DNA from: Nocardia rosealba
GTDB lineage: Bacteria > Actinomycetota > Actinomycetes > Mycobacteriales > Mycobacteriaceae
DNA: 64,000 nt
Assembly: GCF_020216065.1 (NCBI RefSeq)
Contig: NZ_JAIWNA010000001.1
Span: forward strand, 1,004,505-1,068,504
Direction: 5' to 3'
In this document: positions 24,582-33,082 of the stretch, in pieces
Numbering within the stretch: position 1 is the stretch's first letter
Layout: the number at the start of each line of letters is the position of its first letter
Program-made: the position numbers and the translations under genes
The notes under the pieces: generated by a model
What the model was told of the DNA's origin: nothing
Seen by the model: the letters and a program-made list of their open reading frames with translations, nothing else
The model's database searches: none

Positions 24582-27128
24582 ATGAACAGCACTCGCAAGA
24601 CAGTGGTCGTGGTCGGCCACGGCATGGTCGGACACCGCTTCGTCGAGGCCCTTCGCTCGCGCGACGACGCCGGACAGTGGCGCGTGGTCGTGCTCTCCGA
24701 GGAGAAGCTGCCCGCCTACGACCGCGTCGGCCTGTCCTACTACGTCGGCAACTGGAACCCCGACGACCTGGCGCTGCCGGGCAACATGTACTCCGGCGAC
24801 GAGCTGGTGGAGCTGCGGCTCGGCCAGCGCGGCGAGTCCATCGACCGCGCGGCCAAGACCGTCACCACCTCCACCGGTGAGGTCATCGCCTACGACGCGC
24901 TGGTGATGGCCACCGGTTCCTACGCCTTCGTGCCGCCGGTGCCCGGCCACGACCTGCCCGAGTGCTTCGTCTACCGCACCATCGAGGACCTGGACGGCAT
25001 CCGCTCCGCGGCTGAGAAGGCCGGTCCCGGCGCGCACGGTGTGGTGATCGGCGGTGGTCTGCTCGGCCTGGAGGCGGCCAACGCGCTGCGCCTGATGGGC
25101 ATGACCCCGCACGTCATCGAGTACAACGACCGCCTGATGCCCGCCCAGGTCGACGCCGGTGGTGGCGCGATCCTGGAGAAGCTGGTCTCCGACATCGGCC
25201 TGAACGTGCACACGGGCGTCGGCACCGCCAAGATCGAGTCGATCGAGGAGGAGACCGGCGGGGTCAAGCTGCACCTGTCCGACGAGTCGGAGATCCACGC
25301 CTCGCTCGTGGTGTTCTCCGCCGGTATCCGCCCGCACGACTCCGTCGCCAAGGCGGCCGGGCTCGAAATCGGCCCGCGCGGAGGCATTCTCACCGATCTC
25401 GGCCTTCGGTCCTCGGACCCCGACATCTACGCCATCGGTGAATGCGCCGCCGTCGAAGGTGTCTGCTACGGCCTGGTCGCCCCCGGTTACACCACCGCCG
25501 AGATCGTCGCCGACCGCCTGCTCGGCGGTGCGGGCGAGTTCCCCGGTGCCGACATGTCGACCAAGCTGAAGCTGATGGGCGTCGACGTGGCCTCCTTCGG
25601 TGACGCGCACGCCACCACCGAGGGCGCGCTGTCGGTGGTGCTGCACGACGCCGCCAAGGGCACCTACGCCAAGCTCGTCGTCTCCGACAACGCCGAGATC
25701 CTGCTCGGCGGCATCCTCGTCGGCGACGCCTCGGCCTACGCCGCGCTTCGCCCGCTGGTCGGGCGTCCGCTGCCCGCCGACCCGGCCTCGCTGATCTCCC
25801 CGGCCGGCGCCGAACTGGGCGCCGACGCGCTGCCCGACGACGCGCAGATCTGCTCCTGCAACAACGTGAGCAAGGGCGCCATCTGCGGCGCCATCGCCGA
25901 GGGCGCCTGCGATATCCCGGCCGTGAAGGGCTGCACCAACGCGGGTACCTCCTGCGGTGGCTGTGTGCCGATGATCAAGAAGCTGCTGGAGCAGTCCGGT
26001 GTCGCGCTGTCGAAGGCGCTGTGCGAGCACTTCGAGCAGTCGCGTGCCGAACTGTTCGACATCGTGAACGTCACCGGTATCCGTACCTTCTCGGAGCTGA
26101 TCGCCAAGCACGGCAAGGGTTCGGGCTGCGATATCTGCAAGCCGACCGTCGCCTCGATCCTCGCCTCCACCTCGAGCGACCACATCCTCGAGGGCGAGCA
26201 GGCCGCGCTGCAGGACACCAACGACCATTTCCTGGCCAACCTGCAGAAGAACGGCACCTACTCGGTGGTGCCGCGTATGCCCGGTGGTGAGGTGACCGCC
26301 GAGCAGCTGATCGTGATCGGCGAGGTCGCCAAGGAATTCGACCTGTACGTGAAGGTCACCGGTGGTCAGCGCATCGACCTGTTCGGCGCGCGCGTCGAAC
26401 AGCTGCCGCTGATCTGGAAGCGCCTGGTCGACGCGGGTATGGAATCCGGGCACGCCTACGGCAAGTCGCTGCGCACCGTGAAGAGCTGCGTCGGTTCCAC
26501 CTGGTGCCGCTACGGCCAGCAGGACTCGGTCGGCATGGCCGTGCTGCTCGAGAAGCGGTACCGCGGCCTGCGTTCGCCGCACAAGCTGAAGCTGGCCGTG
26601 TCGGGCTGCGCGCGTGAATGCGCCGAAGCCCGTGGCAAGGACGTCGGCGTGATCGCCACCGAGAACGGCTGGAACCTCTACGTCGGCGGCAACGGTGGTC
26701 TCACCCCCAAGCACGCCGTGCTGCTCGCCGGCGACCTCGACGACGAGACGCTGATCCGCTACATCGACCGCTACCTGATGTTCTACATCCGCACCGCCGA
26801 CCGCCTGCAGCGCACCGCGCCCTGGCAGGAGGCCCTCGAAGGTGGCATGGACTACCTGAAGGCCGTCGTGTGCGACGACAGCCTCGGCATCGCCGCCGAC
26901 CTCGAGGCCGCCATGGCCAAGCACGTCGACGGATACAAGGACGAGTGGGCCGCAGTGCTCGAGGACGAGAACAAGCTGTCGCGCTTCGTCTCCTTCGTCA
27001 ATGCCCCTGACGAAGCCGATCCCACGATCGCCTTCGACGAGAGTGGCGAACGCAAGGTGCCAGTGCTTCTCGGTCTGCCCGGCATGCCTGCCGGTGTTGG
27101 CTCCGACACAGCAGCAGCCGGGAAATAA
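24582..27128 (+). CDS. nirB: Assimilatory nitrite reductase, large subunit NirB
   Basis: This is an 848-residue NAD(P)H-dependent siroheme nitrite reductase that converts nitrite to ammonium in the cytoplasm. The order is an FAD/NAD-binding pyridine nucleotide oxidoreductase (HGMVGHRFVEAL, GGGLLGLEAANALRLMG), BFD-type [2Fe-2S] segments (CSCNNVSKGAICG, CTNAGTSCGGC, SGCDICKPT), a ferredoxin-like half domain, and the siroheme/[4Fe-4S] domain with cysteines in CVGSTWCRYGQQDS and SGCARECAEARGKDVG. Length is standard. AGGAGG lies about 8 nt before ATG 24582. Confidence 0.96.
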   Translation: MNSTRKTVVVVGHGMVGHRFVEALRSRDDAGQWRVVVLSEEKLPAYDRVGLSYYVGNWNPDDLALPGNMYSGDELVELRLGQRGESIDRAAKTVTTSTGEVIAYDALVMATGSYAFVPPVPGHDLPECFVYRTIEDLDGIRSAAEKAGPGAHGVVIGGGLLGLEAANALRLMGMTPHVIEYNDRLMPAQVDAGGGAILEKLVSDIGLNVHTGVGTAKIESIEEETGGVKLHLSDESEIHASLVVFSAGIRPHDSVAKAAGLEIGPRGGILTDLGLRSSDPDIYAIGECAAVEGVCYGLVAPGYTTAEIVADRLLGGAGEFPGADMSTKLKLMGVDVASFGDAHATTEGALSVVLHDAAKGTYAKLVVSDNAEILLGGILVGDASAYAALRPLVGRPLPADPASLISPAGAELGADALPDDAQICSCNNVSKGAICGAIAEGACDIPAVKGCTNAGTSCGGCVPMIKKLLEQSGVALSKALCEHFEQSRAELFDIVNVTGIRTFSELIAKHGKGSGCDICKPTVASILASTSSDHILEGEQAALQDTNDHFLANLQKNGTYSVVPRMPGGEVTAEQLIVIGEVAKEFDLYVKVTGGQRIDLFGARVEQLPLIWKRLVDAGMESGHAYGKSLRTVKSCVGSTWCRYGQQDSVGMAVLLEKRYRGLRSPHKLKLAVSGCARECAEARGKDVGVIATENGWNLYVGGNGGLTPKHAVLLAGDLDDETLIRYIDRYLMFYIRTADRLQRTAPWQEALEGGMDYLKAVVCDDSLGIAADLEAAMAKHVDGYKDEWAAVLEDENKLSRFVSFVNAPDEADPTIAFDESGERKVPVLLGLPGMPAGVGSDTAAAGK

Positions 27129-27191
27129 GCGCTTAACCCTGTGGAAACAGGGCGCCTGTACCAATAGGTAAGGCGTTCGGAGGAGGAACCG

Positions 27192-27569
27192 ATGACCGTT
27201 ATCGACACACCCACCATCACCACCGAGACCACGACCTGGACCCAGGCGTGCCGACTCGATTTCCTTATTCCGGGACGCGGCGTTGCGGTCCTGCTCGACG
27301 GCGGCAAGCAGGCCGCCCTGTTCCTGCTACCCGACGGCACGCTGGCCGCCGTGGGCAATGTCGATCCGTTCGGCCGGGCCGCGGTCATGTCGCGCGGCAT
27401 CGTCGGCGACCGGGGCGGGGTACCCGTGGTCGCCTCGCCCCTGCTCAAGCAGGCCTTCTCGCTGATCGACGGCCGCTGCCTCGACGACGAGACCCAGTCG
27501 CTGCCGGTATATGCCGTGCGGCTCGACGCCGGCATCGTCTCGGTGTCGAACGAACCGGTGACTTCATGA
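27192..27569 (+). CDS. nirD: Nitrite reductase small subunit NirD
   Basis: This is a 125-residue Rieske-fold small subunit needed for NirB activity. As usual for NirD the Rieske cluster ligands are absent (NVDPFGRAAVMSRG in place of the CxH motif). The motifs VASPLLKQAFSLIDGRCLDD and LPVYAVRLDAGIV are typical. GGAGGAGG precedes ATG 27192. The 63-nt gap after nirB holds a small CCCTG/CAGGG hairpin. The stop overlaps the nnaR start. Confidence 0.93.
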   Translation: MTVIDTPTITTETTTWTQACRLDFLIPGRGVAVLLDGGKQAALFLLPDGTLAAVGNVDPFGRAAVMSRGIVGDRGGVPVVASPLLKQAFSLIDGRCLDDETQSLPVYAVRLDAGIVSVSNEPVTS

Positions 27570-28804
27570 ACTCTGTGCCCGAAGCGGGACCCTGTCTCGC
27601 CGGTTTCACCATCGGTATCACCGCTGCTCGTCGCGCCGAGGAATTCGGCACCCTGCTCACCCGCCGTGGCGCCACCGTGGTGAGCGCGCCCGCCATCCGC
27701 ATCATCCCGCTCGCCGACGACACCGAACTCGAGCGGGTCACCGAACAGCTCATCGCCGACCCGCCCGCCATCACCGTGGCCACCACCGGCATCGGTTTCC
27801 GTGGCTGGATGGAGGCCGCCGAGGGCTGGGGGTTGGCCGAGACGCTGCGTGACACCCTCGCCGCCACCCGCATGCTCGCCCGTGGGCCCAAGGCCAAGGG
27901 CGCCATCCGGGCCGCGGAACTGCGCGAGGAGTGGTCGCCCGCGTCCGAGTCGTCGGCCGAGGTGCTCGACCACCTGCTCGCCGAGGGCGTGGAGGGCGTG
28001 CGAATCGCCGTGCAGTTGCACGGCGCGACCACCGAGTGGGAACCGGTACCCGACTTCTGCGAGGTGCTGCGCTGCGCGGGCGCCGATGTGGTCCCGGTGC
28101 CGGTGTACCGGTGGGAACCGCCCGCCGATCGCGGGCCGATGGATTCGATGATCGACTCGATCATCTCCGGCAGCCTCGACTGTGTCACCTTCACCAGCGC
28201 CCCCGCCGTGGCCTCACTTCTCATGCGCGCCAAGGAAACCGGACTGCTCGAGTCGGTGCTGCACGCCCTGCGCGGGCGCGTGCTCGCCGCCTGTGTCGGC
28301 CCGATCACCGCCGCACCGCTGGAAGAACTCGGCGTGCCGACGACCATGCCCGGCCGGGCACGGCTCGGTGCGCTCGCCCGCCACGTGGCCGAGGAACTGC
28401 CGCGCCGGGCCAGCCGGATCTACGCGGCCGGGCACCTGATCAGCGTGCGCGGTGGCTGCGTTGTCGTCGACGGTGAGGTGCGTCAGCTCGCGCCCGCGCC
28501 GATGGCGTTGATGCGGTCGCTGGCGCGTCAGCCCGGGCGGGTGGTCTCGCGCGAGGATCTGCTGTCGGCGCTGCCCGGCGGTGGCGACGACACCCATGCG
28601 GTGGAAACCGCGATCGCCCGCCTGCGCGCGGGACTCGGCACACCGAAAGCCATTCAGACCGTGGTGAAGCGCGGTTATCGACTCGCTCTCGACGCGGCCG
28701 ACTGCTCCGACGCGCCGTCGCGTCCGCCGGTGCAGTCGCCGCACGCCGCGGGCATCGGCACGCCCGCACGGTCGGCGCGGACCCAGACGATCGGGGTGTG
28801 GTGA
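27566..28804 (+). CDS. nnaR: NnaR: HemD-like domain fused to winged-helix regulator
   Basis: This 412-residue protein has an N-terminal uroporphyrinogen-III-synthase fold (about 10-265: FTIGITAARRAEEFGTLLTRRG, TFTSAPAVASLLMRA) and a C-terminal OmpR-type winged helix (about 300-375: APMALMRSLARQPGRVVSREDLLSALPG, ETAIARLRAGLG, VVKRGYRLAL). This architecture is that of NnaR, a nitrate/nitrite assimilation activator in Streptomyces and mycobacteria that works with GlnR. ATG 27566 overlaps the nirD stop (ATGA). Its place inside the nitrite operon implies feedback control, perhaps by sensing a siroheme precursor; that part is inference. Confidence 0.88.
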   Translation: MNSVPEAGPCLAGFTIGITAARRAEEFGTLLTRRGATVVSAPAIRIIPLADDTELERVTEQLIADPPAITVATTGIGFRGWMEAAEGWGLAETLRDTLAATRMLARGPKAKGAIRAAELREEWSPASESSAEVLDHLLAEGVEGVRIAVQLHGATTEWEPVPDFCEVLRCAGADVVPVPVYRWEPPADRGPMDSMIDSIISGSLDCVTFTSAPAVASLLMRAKETGLLESVLHALRGRVLAACVGPITAAPLEELGVPTTMPGRARLGALARHVAEELPRRASRIYAAGHLISVRGGCVVVDGEVRQLAPAPMALMRSLARQPGRVVSREDLLSALPGGGDDTHAVETAIARLRAGLGTPKAIQTVVKRGYRLALDAADCSDAPSRPPVQSPHAAGIGTPARSARTQTIGVW

Positions 28805-29544
28805 GCGCGGCGCGGCCGGGTGAGCCGGCCCTCGTGCTCGTCGCGCACGGCACGCGCAGTGCGCGCGGGGTGGAGATGATCGCGGCCCTCGCCGACGCGG
28901 TCGGCACCGAACTCGGCTGCGGCATGGACACCACCGGCCCGAACCCGTTGCTGCGCACCGCTTTCGTCGATGTGCTCGGCCCGTCGCCGTCGGAGGTGCT
29001 GCGTGATCTCGACGGCCCGGCCGTGGTGGTCCCGGCGTTCCTGGCCTCGGGATACCACGTGTACCAAGACGTTCCGCGTGAGGTCGCCGAGAGCGGCCAT
29101 ACCGCCGTGGCGGTGACTCCGGCCATGGGTCCTGATCCCGCACTGACCAGGATCATGGCGATGCGCCTGCGCGCGGCTGGTTGGCAGCCCGGTGACGCGG
29201 TGGTCTTCGCAGCCGCCGGTTCGTCGGATTCCCGTGCGCGCCAGGATGTTCGGCGCGCGGCCGGGATGCTCGCCGAGCAGCTCGCCGCACCGGTTCGGAT
29301 CGCCTATGTGGCCACCGGCGCCCCGCGCGTCCCGGAAGTTGTTGCTGCCCTGCGCGAATCGGGCTCGCAGCGAGTGTTCATCGCGTCGTACCTGCTGGCC
29401 CACGGTCTATTCCATCAGCGCCTGCACGACGCTGGCGCCGATGGCGTCGCCGAACCGATCGGCGTCCACCCTGCGGTAGTCCGTCTCATCGCCGACCGCT
29501 ACCGCACCGCCGCTCACGAACTCGCCCGCGCGAACGTCCACTAG
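28801..29544 (+). CDS. sirB: Sirohydrochlorin chelatase, CbiX/SirB type
   Basis: This is a 247-residue protein with two CbiX half domains that would insert Fe2+ (or Co2+) into sirohydrochlorin. The metal-binding histidines are in LVAHGTRSARG near the N-terminus and SGYHVYQDVP, with a second-half LLAHGLFHQRL. It overlaps nnaR (GTGA) and closes the nitrite operon, consistent with making siroheme for NirB. Metal choice is inferred from context. Confidence 0.87.
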   Translation: MSAARPGEPALVLVAHGTRSARGVEMIAALADAVGTELGCGMDTTGPNPLLRTAFVDVLGPSPSEVLRDLDGPAVVVPAFLASGYHVYQDVPREVAESGHTAVAVTPAMGPDPALTRIMAMRLRAAGWQPGDAVVFAAAGSSDSRARQDVRRAAGMLAEQLAAPVRIAYVATGAPRVPEVVAALRESGSQRVFIASYLLAHGLFHQRLHDAGADGVAEPIGVHPAVVRLIADRYRTAAHELARANVH

Positions 29545-29622
29545 GAGTTGTGCTTTCGGGCACGCCGCGAAAACACGCGCGATCGTCCGTTACTGTGCTG
29601 TGCCCGCCATCGTCCGCCTGCG

Positions 29623-29734
29623 GTTCCGCACCTGCAGTTGTCCGCTAGGCGTTCCGTACCTGCGGTCGTCCGCTAGGCGTTCCGCACCGGCGGTCGTCCG
29701 CTAGGCGTTCCGTACCCGCGGTCGTCCGTTACCG
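29623..29734. repeat. Tandem array of a 28-bp unit, four copies
   Basis: Units of GTTCCGYACCNGCRGTYGTC plus CGCTAGGC start at 29623, 29651, 29679 and 29707; the fourth is degenerate at its end. There are no unique spacers. The related string CGTCCGTTACYGTGC occurs both before (29584) and at the end (29723) of the array. It lies between sirB and the lysR gene and its last bases include the lysR stop. Confidence 0.85.
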
Positions 29735-30616
29735 TGCCGCTGTCTGGACCGCAGCTGGTGGCATGGTGCGAACCTCGGCTGCGGCCCGGGCCAGTGCGGC
29801 GATGGCCGGTGAGCGGTCGTCGGCAGGCCAGGCGAGCACGGTGGTGATCTCCGGGGCGTCGACGACGGGCACCGCGACATGGTCGGGCCACTGCCAGGCG
29901 CGGCTCGAGGCCGGGATGACGAGCAGCGTCTTGCCGAGCGCCACGAGCTGCGCGAGTTGTGATTGGGTGCGCACTTCGGGCCCGGGACCGTCGGGGTAGG
30001 AGCCGTCGAGCCGGGGCCATCGCGCGATGGGGAGACCGGGCACGTCGACCACGTCCGCGAGGGTGAGCTGTGGACGCGCGGCGAGCGGATGTCCCGCCGG
30101 GAGGAGGGCGACCTGGCCCTCGGTGCAGATGTCTTCGGTGTCGAACCCGGCGAGGTCATCGACCGGTCGGTGCATCAAAGCCACGTCCGCGCGCCCGTTG
30201 CGCAGGAATCGTGCCTGCTCACCGACCTCGCACAGGAGAACTTCTACCGGTGCCGTATCGGTGCGGGCCGCCGCCGCGGCGAGAAGCCGTTGCAGCAGCT
30301 CGTGCGACGCACCGGCTTTCGTCACCAGCACCAGGGGTCGCTGCCGATCCGCCGCCCGCCGGGTCCGTCGGGCAGCAGCCGCGACGGCGTCCAGGGCCAG
30401 GCGGGCTTCGTGCAGCAGCACATCGCCCGCGCCGGTCAGCGCCACGCCCCGCCGGTCCCGGTCGAGAAGCTGGACGCCGAGCCGACGTTCCAGCTGCCGG
30501 ATCGCCCGCGAGAGCGGCGGCTGCGCGATCCCGAGCCGCTGGGCAGCACGCCCGAAGTGCAACTCCTCGGCCACCGCCACGAAGTACCGCAGCTCACGGG
30601 TCTCCAGGTCGTCCAC
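29729..30616 (-). CDS. LysR family transcriptional regulator
   Basis: This 295-residue regulator has an N-terminal winged helix (LETRELRYFVAVAEELHFGRAAQRLGIAQPPLSRAIRQLE) and a periplasmic-binding-protein-like effector domain. GTG 30616 is the conserved start; the frame open to 31651 is a shadow of the SDR gene. The divergent SDR oxidoreductase is the likely target, and an exact inverted repeat lies in the shared promoter region. The gene's stop codon falls in the 28-bp tandem array. Confidence 0.9.
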   Translation of the reverse strand: MDDLETRELRYFVAVAEELHFGRAAQRLGIAQPPLSRAIRQLERRLGVQLLDRDRRGVALTGAGDVLLHEARLALDAVAAAARRTRRAADRQRPLVLVTKAGASHELLQRLLAAAAARTDTAPVEVLLCEVGEQARFLRNGRADVALMHRPVDDLAGFDTEDICTEGQVALLPAGHPLAARPQLTLADVVDVPGLPIARWPRLDGSYPDGPGPEVRTQSQLAQLVALGKTLLVIPASSRAWQWPDHVAVPVVDAPEITTVLAWPADDRSPAIAALARAAAEVRTMPPAAVQTAAR

Positions 30617-30638
30617 GCGCCCACTGTATCCACCCGGT

Positions 30639-30655
30639 GATACCCGCCGGGTATC
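30639..30655. promoter_or_regulatory. Candidate LysR operator
   Basis: GATACCC-N3-GGGTATC is a perfect 7-3-7 inverted repeat 23 nt upstream of lysR and about 60 nt upstream of the SDR gene. Position and symmetry fit a LysR box, though the spacing is shorter than the usual T-N11-A. Confidence 0.55.
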
Positions 30656-30712
30656 TCGAGGTACCCGATCAATATTGGACGCAACGGATATCGCGCGCCG
30701 AGCATGGAGTGC

Positions 30713-31429
30713 GTGAACAACACCAGGACAGCGCTGGTCACCGGCGCGAACAAGGGCATCGGCTTCGCCATCGCCGAAGGTCTCGGGTCTCTCGGCTTCG
30801 CGGTCGCGGTGGGAGCGCGCGACGAGACCCGACGTGGGGAGGCCGTGGCGCGGTTGCGTGCCGAGGGCATAGACGCGTTCGGCGTCGCCCTCGATGTCAC
30901 CTCCGACGAGAGTGTCACCGCCGCGGCCGCGAGCATCGAGGAACGAGCCGGGCGACTCGACGTGCTCGTCAACAACGCCGGGATCGCGGGCCGGTTCGAG
31001 GACGGCGCACAGGACCCCACAACCCTCGACCTGGGTGTCCTGCGCACGGTCCTGGAAACGAACGTGTTCGGGGTGATTCGGGTGACCAACGCGATGCTCC
31101 CGCTGCTCAGTCGTGCCGCCGCGCCCCGGATCGTCAACATGTCGAGCAATATGGGCTCGCTGACCCTGCGGACCGGGCCGGTGATGGCCGCCTACGCACC
31201 GTCCAAGTCGATGCTCAACAGCGTCACGGCCCAGTACGCTCGCCGGTTCGCCGACACGAACATCATCGTGAACCTGGCCTGCCCCGGCTACGTCGCCACC
31301 GACTTCACCGGATTCGCCGGGGAACGCACGCCCGAGCAGGGCGCCGCGATCGCCCTGCGCCTCGCCACCCTCCCCGACGACGGCCCCCGAGGCGGCTTCT
31401 TCGACGACCAGGGAACCGTCGCCTGGTAG
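30713..31429 (+). CDS. Short-chain dehydrogenase/reductase
   Basis: This 238-residue NAD(P)-dependent oxidoreductase has the cofactor motif TGANKGIG near residue 11, NNAG (LDVLVNNAGIAG), and the catalytic set Ser (IVNMSSNMGS), Tyr and Lys (AYAPSKSML), followed by LACPGYVATDFT. This is a classical SDR of the carbonyl-reductase-like group. Substrate unknown. GTG 30713 is preferred with GGAG just upstream; ATG 30704 would add three residues. It is likely controlled by the divergent LysR protein. Confidence 0.87.
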   Translation: MNNTRTALVTGANKGIGFAIAEGLGSLGFAVAVGARDETRRGEAVARLRAEGIDAFGVALDVTSDESVTAAAASIEERAGRLDVLVNNAGIAGRFEDGAQDPTTLDLGVLRTVLETNVFGVIRVTNAMLPLLSRAAAPRIVNMSSNMGSLTLRTGPVMAAYAPSKSMLNSVTAQYARRFADTNIIVNLACPGYVATDFTGFAGERTPEQGAAIALRLATLPDDGPRGGFFDDQGTVAW

Positions 31430-31525
31430 CTGTGCGCAGGTGCGACGGGGCACCGCTTCGGAGGCGGCAGTGGGGTGCCGGTCGCGATAGGGTGGTGTGG
31501 TTTCCATCGAAGGGGGTACCCGGTC

Positions 31526-32431
31526 ATGTCCGGTTCGGACGACAAGCAGTACGCGCAGGAGCCGAACGAACTGACGTCGTACCCCGCCGACGAAGTAGCC
31601 GTCCCGCAGCCGCCTGCCCCAGCAACCGCGGCGTTCGCGCCGGGTCAGCACCCGTATGCGCCGGGTCAGCCGCAGACACCTACGCCCTCTTCAGCTCAGC
31701 CTGTGCCCGGGCAGCCGATCGGCGGGCAATTCGCGCCTGGCGCTGCTCCGGGGCAGTCCTATGTTCCCGGCCGGCAGCCGGGCGGCCAGACCTATCCGCC
31801 CGGGCAGGCGATCGGCGCGCAGTTCCCGCCCGGCGCCGCTACGGGGCAGCCCTATGTGGCTGGGCAGCAGCCGGTCGGGCCGGGGTATTCGCCTGCGCCG
31901 TATCCCGCGTATGTGCCCGAACCGGCGGAGACCGAGCCGCGGGTGGTTCCGGAGAACATCCGGATGGCGTTCATCGTGATGCTGGTCGGGGCGGCGGTGT
32001 CGTTTCTCGGTGGGGCGTATTCGCTCACCGATATCGACACCGTTCGCACGACCCTTCTCGACTCCTCCGATGGCATGTTCCGCGGCTCGAGTCTCGATGT
32101 CCTCGTGTACGCGACGGTCGGTGCGACGGTGGTCGGGGCGCTGATCACCGTGGGGCTGTGGATCTGGATGGCGTTCGCGTGCCGGGCCGGGAAGAACTGG
32201 GCGCGGATCACCTCGACGGTGTTCTTCGGGTTGAACGTGCTCTCGACGCTCTACGCGGTACTCGGGGTGGTGGCGGACCTGGGGGTCACCGCGGGTGCGC
32301 TGGCATTCAATCTCGCGGGTTTCGCCGTCGGGCTCGGAGCCGTTGTGCTGCTCTGGAACCCGAAGTCGGCGCCCTTCTTCGCACCTGCCCGCCCGGCCTA
32401 CCCGCAGTACCCGCTCGCGGGACCCCGCTGA
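31526..32431 (+). CDS. Pro/Gly/Gln-rich membrane protein, function unknown
   Basis: This 301-residue protein has a disordered N-terminal half rich in PGQ repeats (to about residue 140) and three or four membrane segments in the C-terminal half (AFIVMLVGAAVSFLGGAYSL, YATVGATVVGALITVGLWIWMAF, ITSTVFFGLNVLSTLYAVLGVV, LAFNLAGFAVGLGAVVLL). Similar proline-rich DUF-type membrane proteins are common in Nocardia and relatives. The N-terminus contains two tandem 31-residue units. ATG 31526 has GAAGGGGG upstream. Confidence 0.75.
   Translation: MSGSDDKQYAQEPNELTSYPADEVAVPQPPAPATAAFAPGQHPYAPGQPQTPTPSSAQPVPGQPIGGQFAPGAAPGQSYVPGRQPGGQTYPPGQAIGAQFPPGAATGQPYVAGQQPVGPGYSPAPYPAYVPEPAETEPRVVPENIRMAFIVMLVGAAVSFLGGAYSLTDIDTVRTTLLDSSDGMFRGSSLDVLVYATVGATVVGALITVGLWIWMAFACRAGKNWARITSTVFFGLNVLSTLYAVLGVVADLGVTAGALAFNLAGFAVGLGAVVLLWNPKSAPFFAPARPAYPQYPLAGPR
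31709..31894 (+). repeat. Two tandem 93-bp coding repeats
   Basis: Units starting GQPIGGQFAPGAAPGQ and GQAIGAQFPPGAATGQ, each 31 codons, lie head to tail (31709-31801 and 31802-31894) inside the Pro-rich membrane protein. Confidence 0.75.
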
Positions 32432-32444
32432 CCAGCGGCGCTGT

Positions 32445-32450
32445 TAGGCT
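32445..32450 (+). promoter_or_regulatory. -10 element of a leaderless promoter
   Basis: TAGGCT lies 6 nt before GTG 32457. Confidence 0.55.
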
Positions 32451-32456
32451 CGAACA

Positions 32457-33038
32457 GTGGCGCGCACCAAGGAATTCGACCCCGATGTGGTACTGGGCCG
32501 CGCACTCGATCTGTTCTGGGAGCGCGGGTACGAGTCGACCTCGATGGCCGATCTCACCGAGCATCTCGGCATAGCAAGGGGTTCCATCTACGCCACCTTC
32601 GGCAACAAACACGACCTGTTCATGCGGGCACTGCAGCGGCACCTGGAGGTCGTCGACGAACGGGTCACCGCGCAGCTGTCCGTGCCCGGCCCGGCGCTGC
32701 CCGCCGTGCGGGCGCTGATCGACGAGTTCGTGCGCGAGTCGTGCGCCGAGGACCGTTTCCTCGGCTGCCTGGTCACCACATCGGCGGTGGAGTTGGCCGC
32801 CCGTGATCAGGAGGTCGCCAGGGCGGTCGAATCCAGTTGGGCGCGTACCGAAACCGCGCTGACCGGCGCCCTCACCCGCGCCCGCGCCCAGGCCGAACTC
32901 GCTCCCGACAGCGACCCCCGCGCCCTCGCCCGGTTCTTGCTCGTCTTCCTCCAGGGTGTCTGGGTGCTCGAACGCACCCCGAACGCCGCCGCCCGCCTGC
33001 GCGACGCCAACCGCATCGTCACCACGCTCCTCAGCTGA
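32457..33038 (+). CDS. TetR family transcriptional regulator
   Basis: This 193-residue repressor has the helix-turn-helix MADLTEHLGIARGSIYATFGNKHDLFMRAL near residues 28-57 and a C-terminal domain with a Cys in DRFLGCLVTTSAVELAARD, a layout seen in electrophile-responsive TetR proteins. The target is unclear; neither neighbour is divergent from it. A leaderless start at GTG 32457 is supported by the upstream TAGGCT. Confidence 0.85.
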   Translation: MARTKEFDPDVVLGRALDLFWERGYESTSMADLTEHLGIARGSIYATFGNKHDLFMRALQRHLEVVDERVTAQLSVPGPALPAVRALIDEFVRESCAEDRFLGCLVTTSAVELAARDQEVARAVESSWARTETALTGALTRARAQAELAPDSDPRALARFLLVFLQGVWVLERTPNAAARLRDANRIVTTLLS

Positions 33039-33082
33039 CGCCGCCTGCGTTCGTGCGACACGGAAGTAGGTTCGTCGACGAT

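Noticed and set aside
23076-27164. A 1362-codon open frame on the minus strand opposite narK and nirB
   Set aside because: It is the antisense frame of two well-supported genes. High third-position GC removes stop codons from that frame in this kind of genome, and its product is low-complexity Gly/Val/Asp/Gly sequence with no domain.
29623-29734. CRISPR array
   Set aside because: The 28-bp units are directly adjacent without unique spacers, and no cas gene is in the window.
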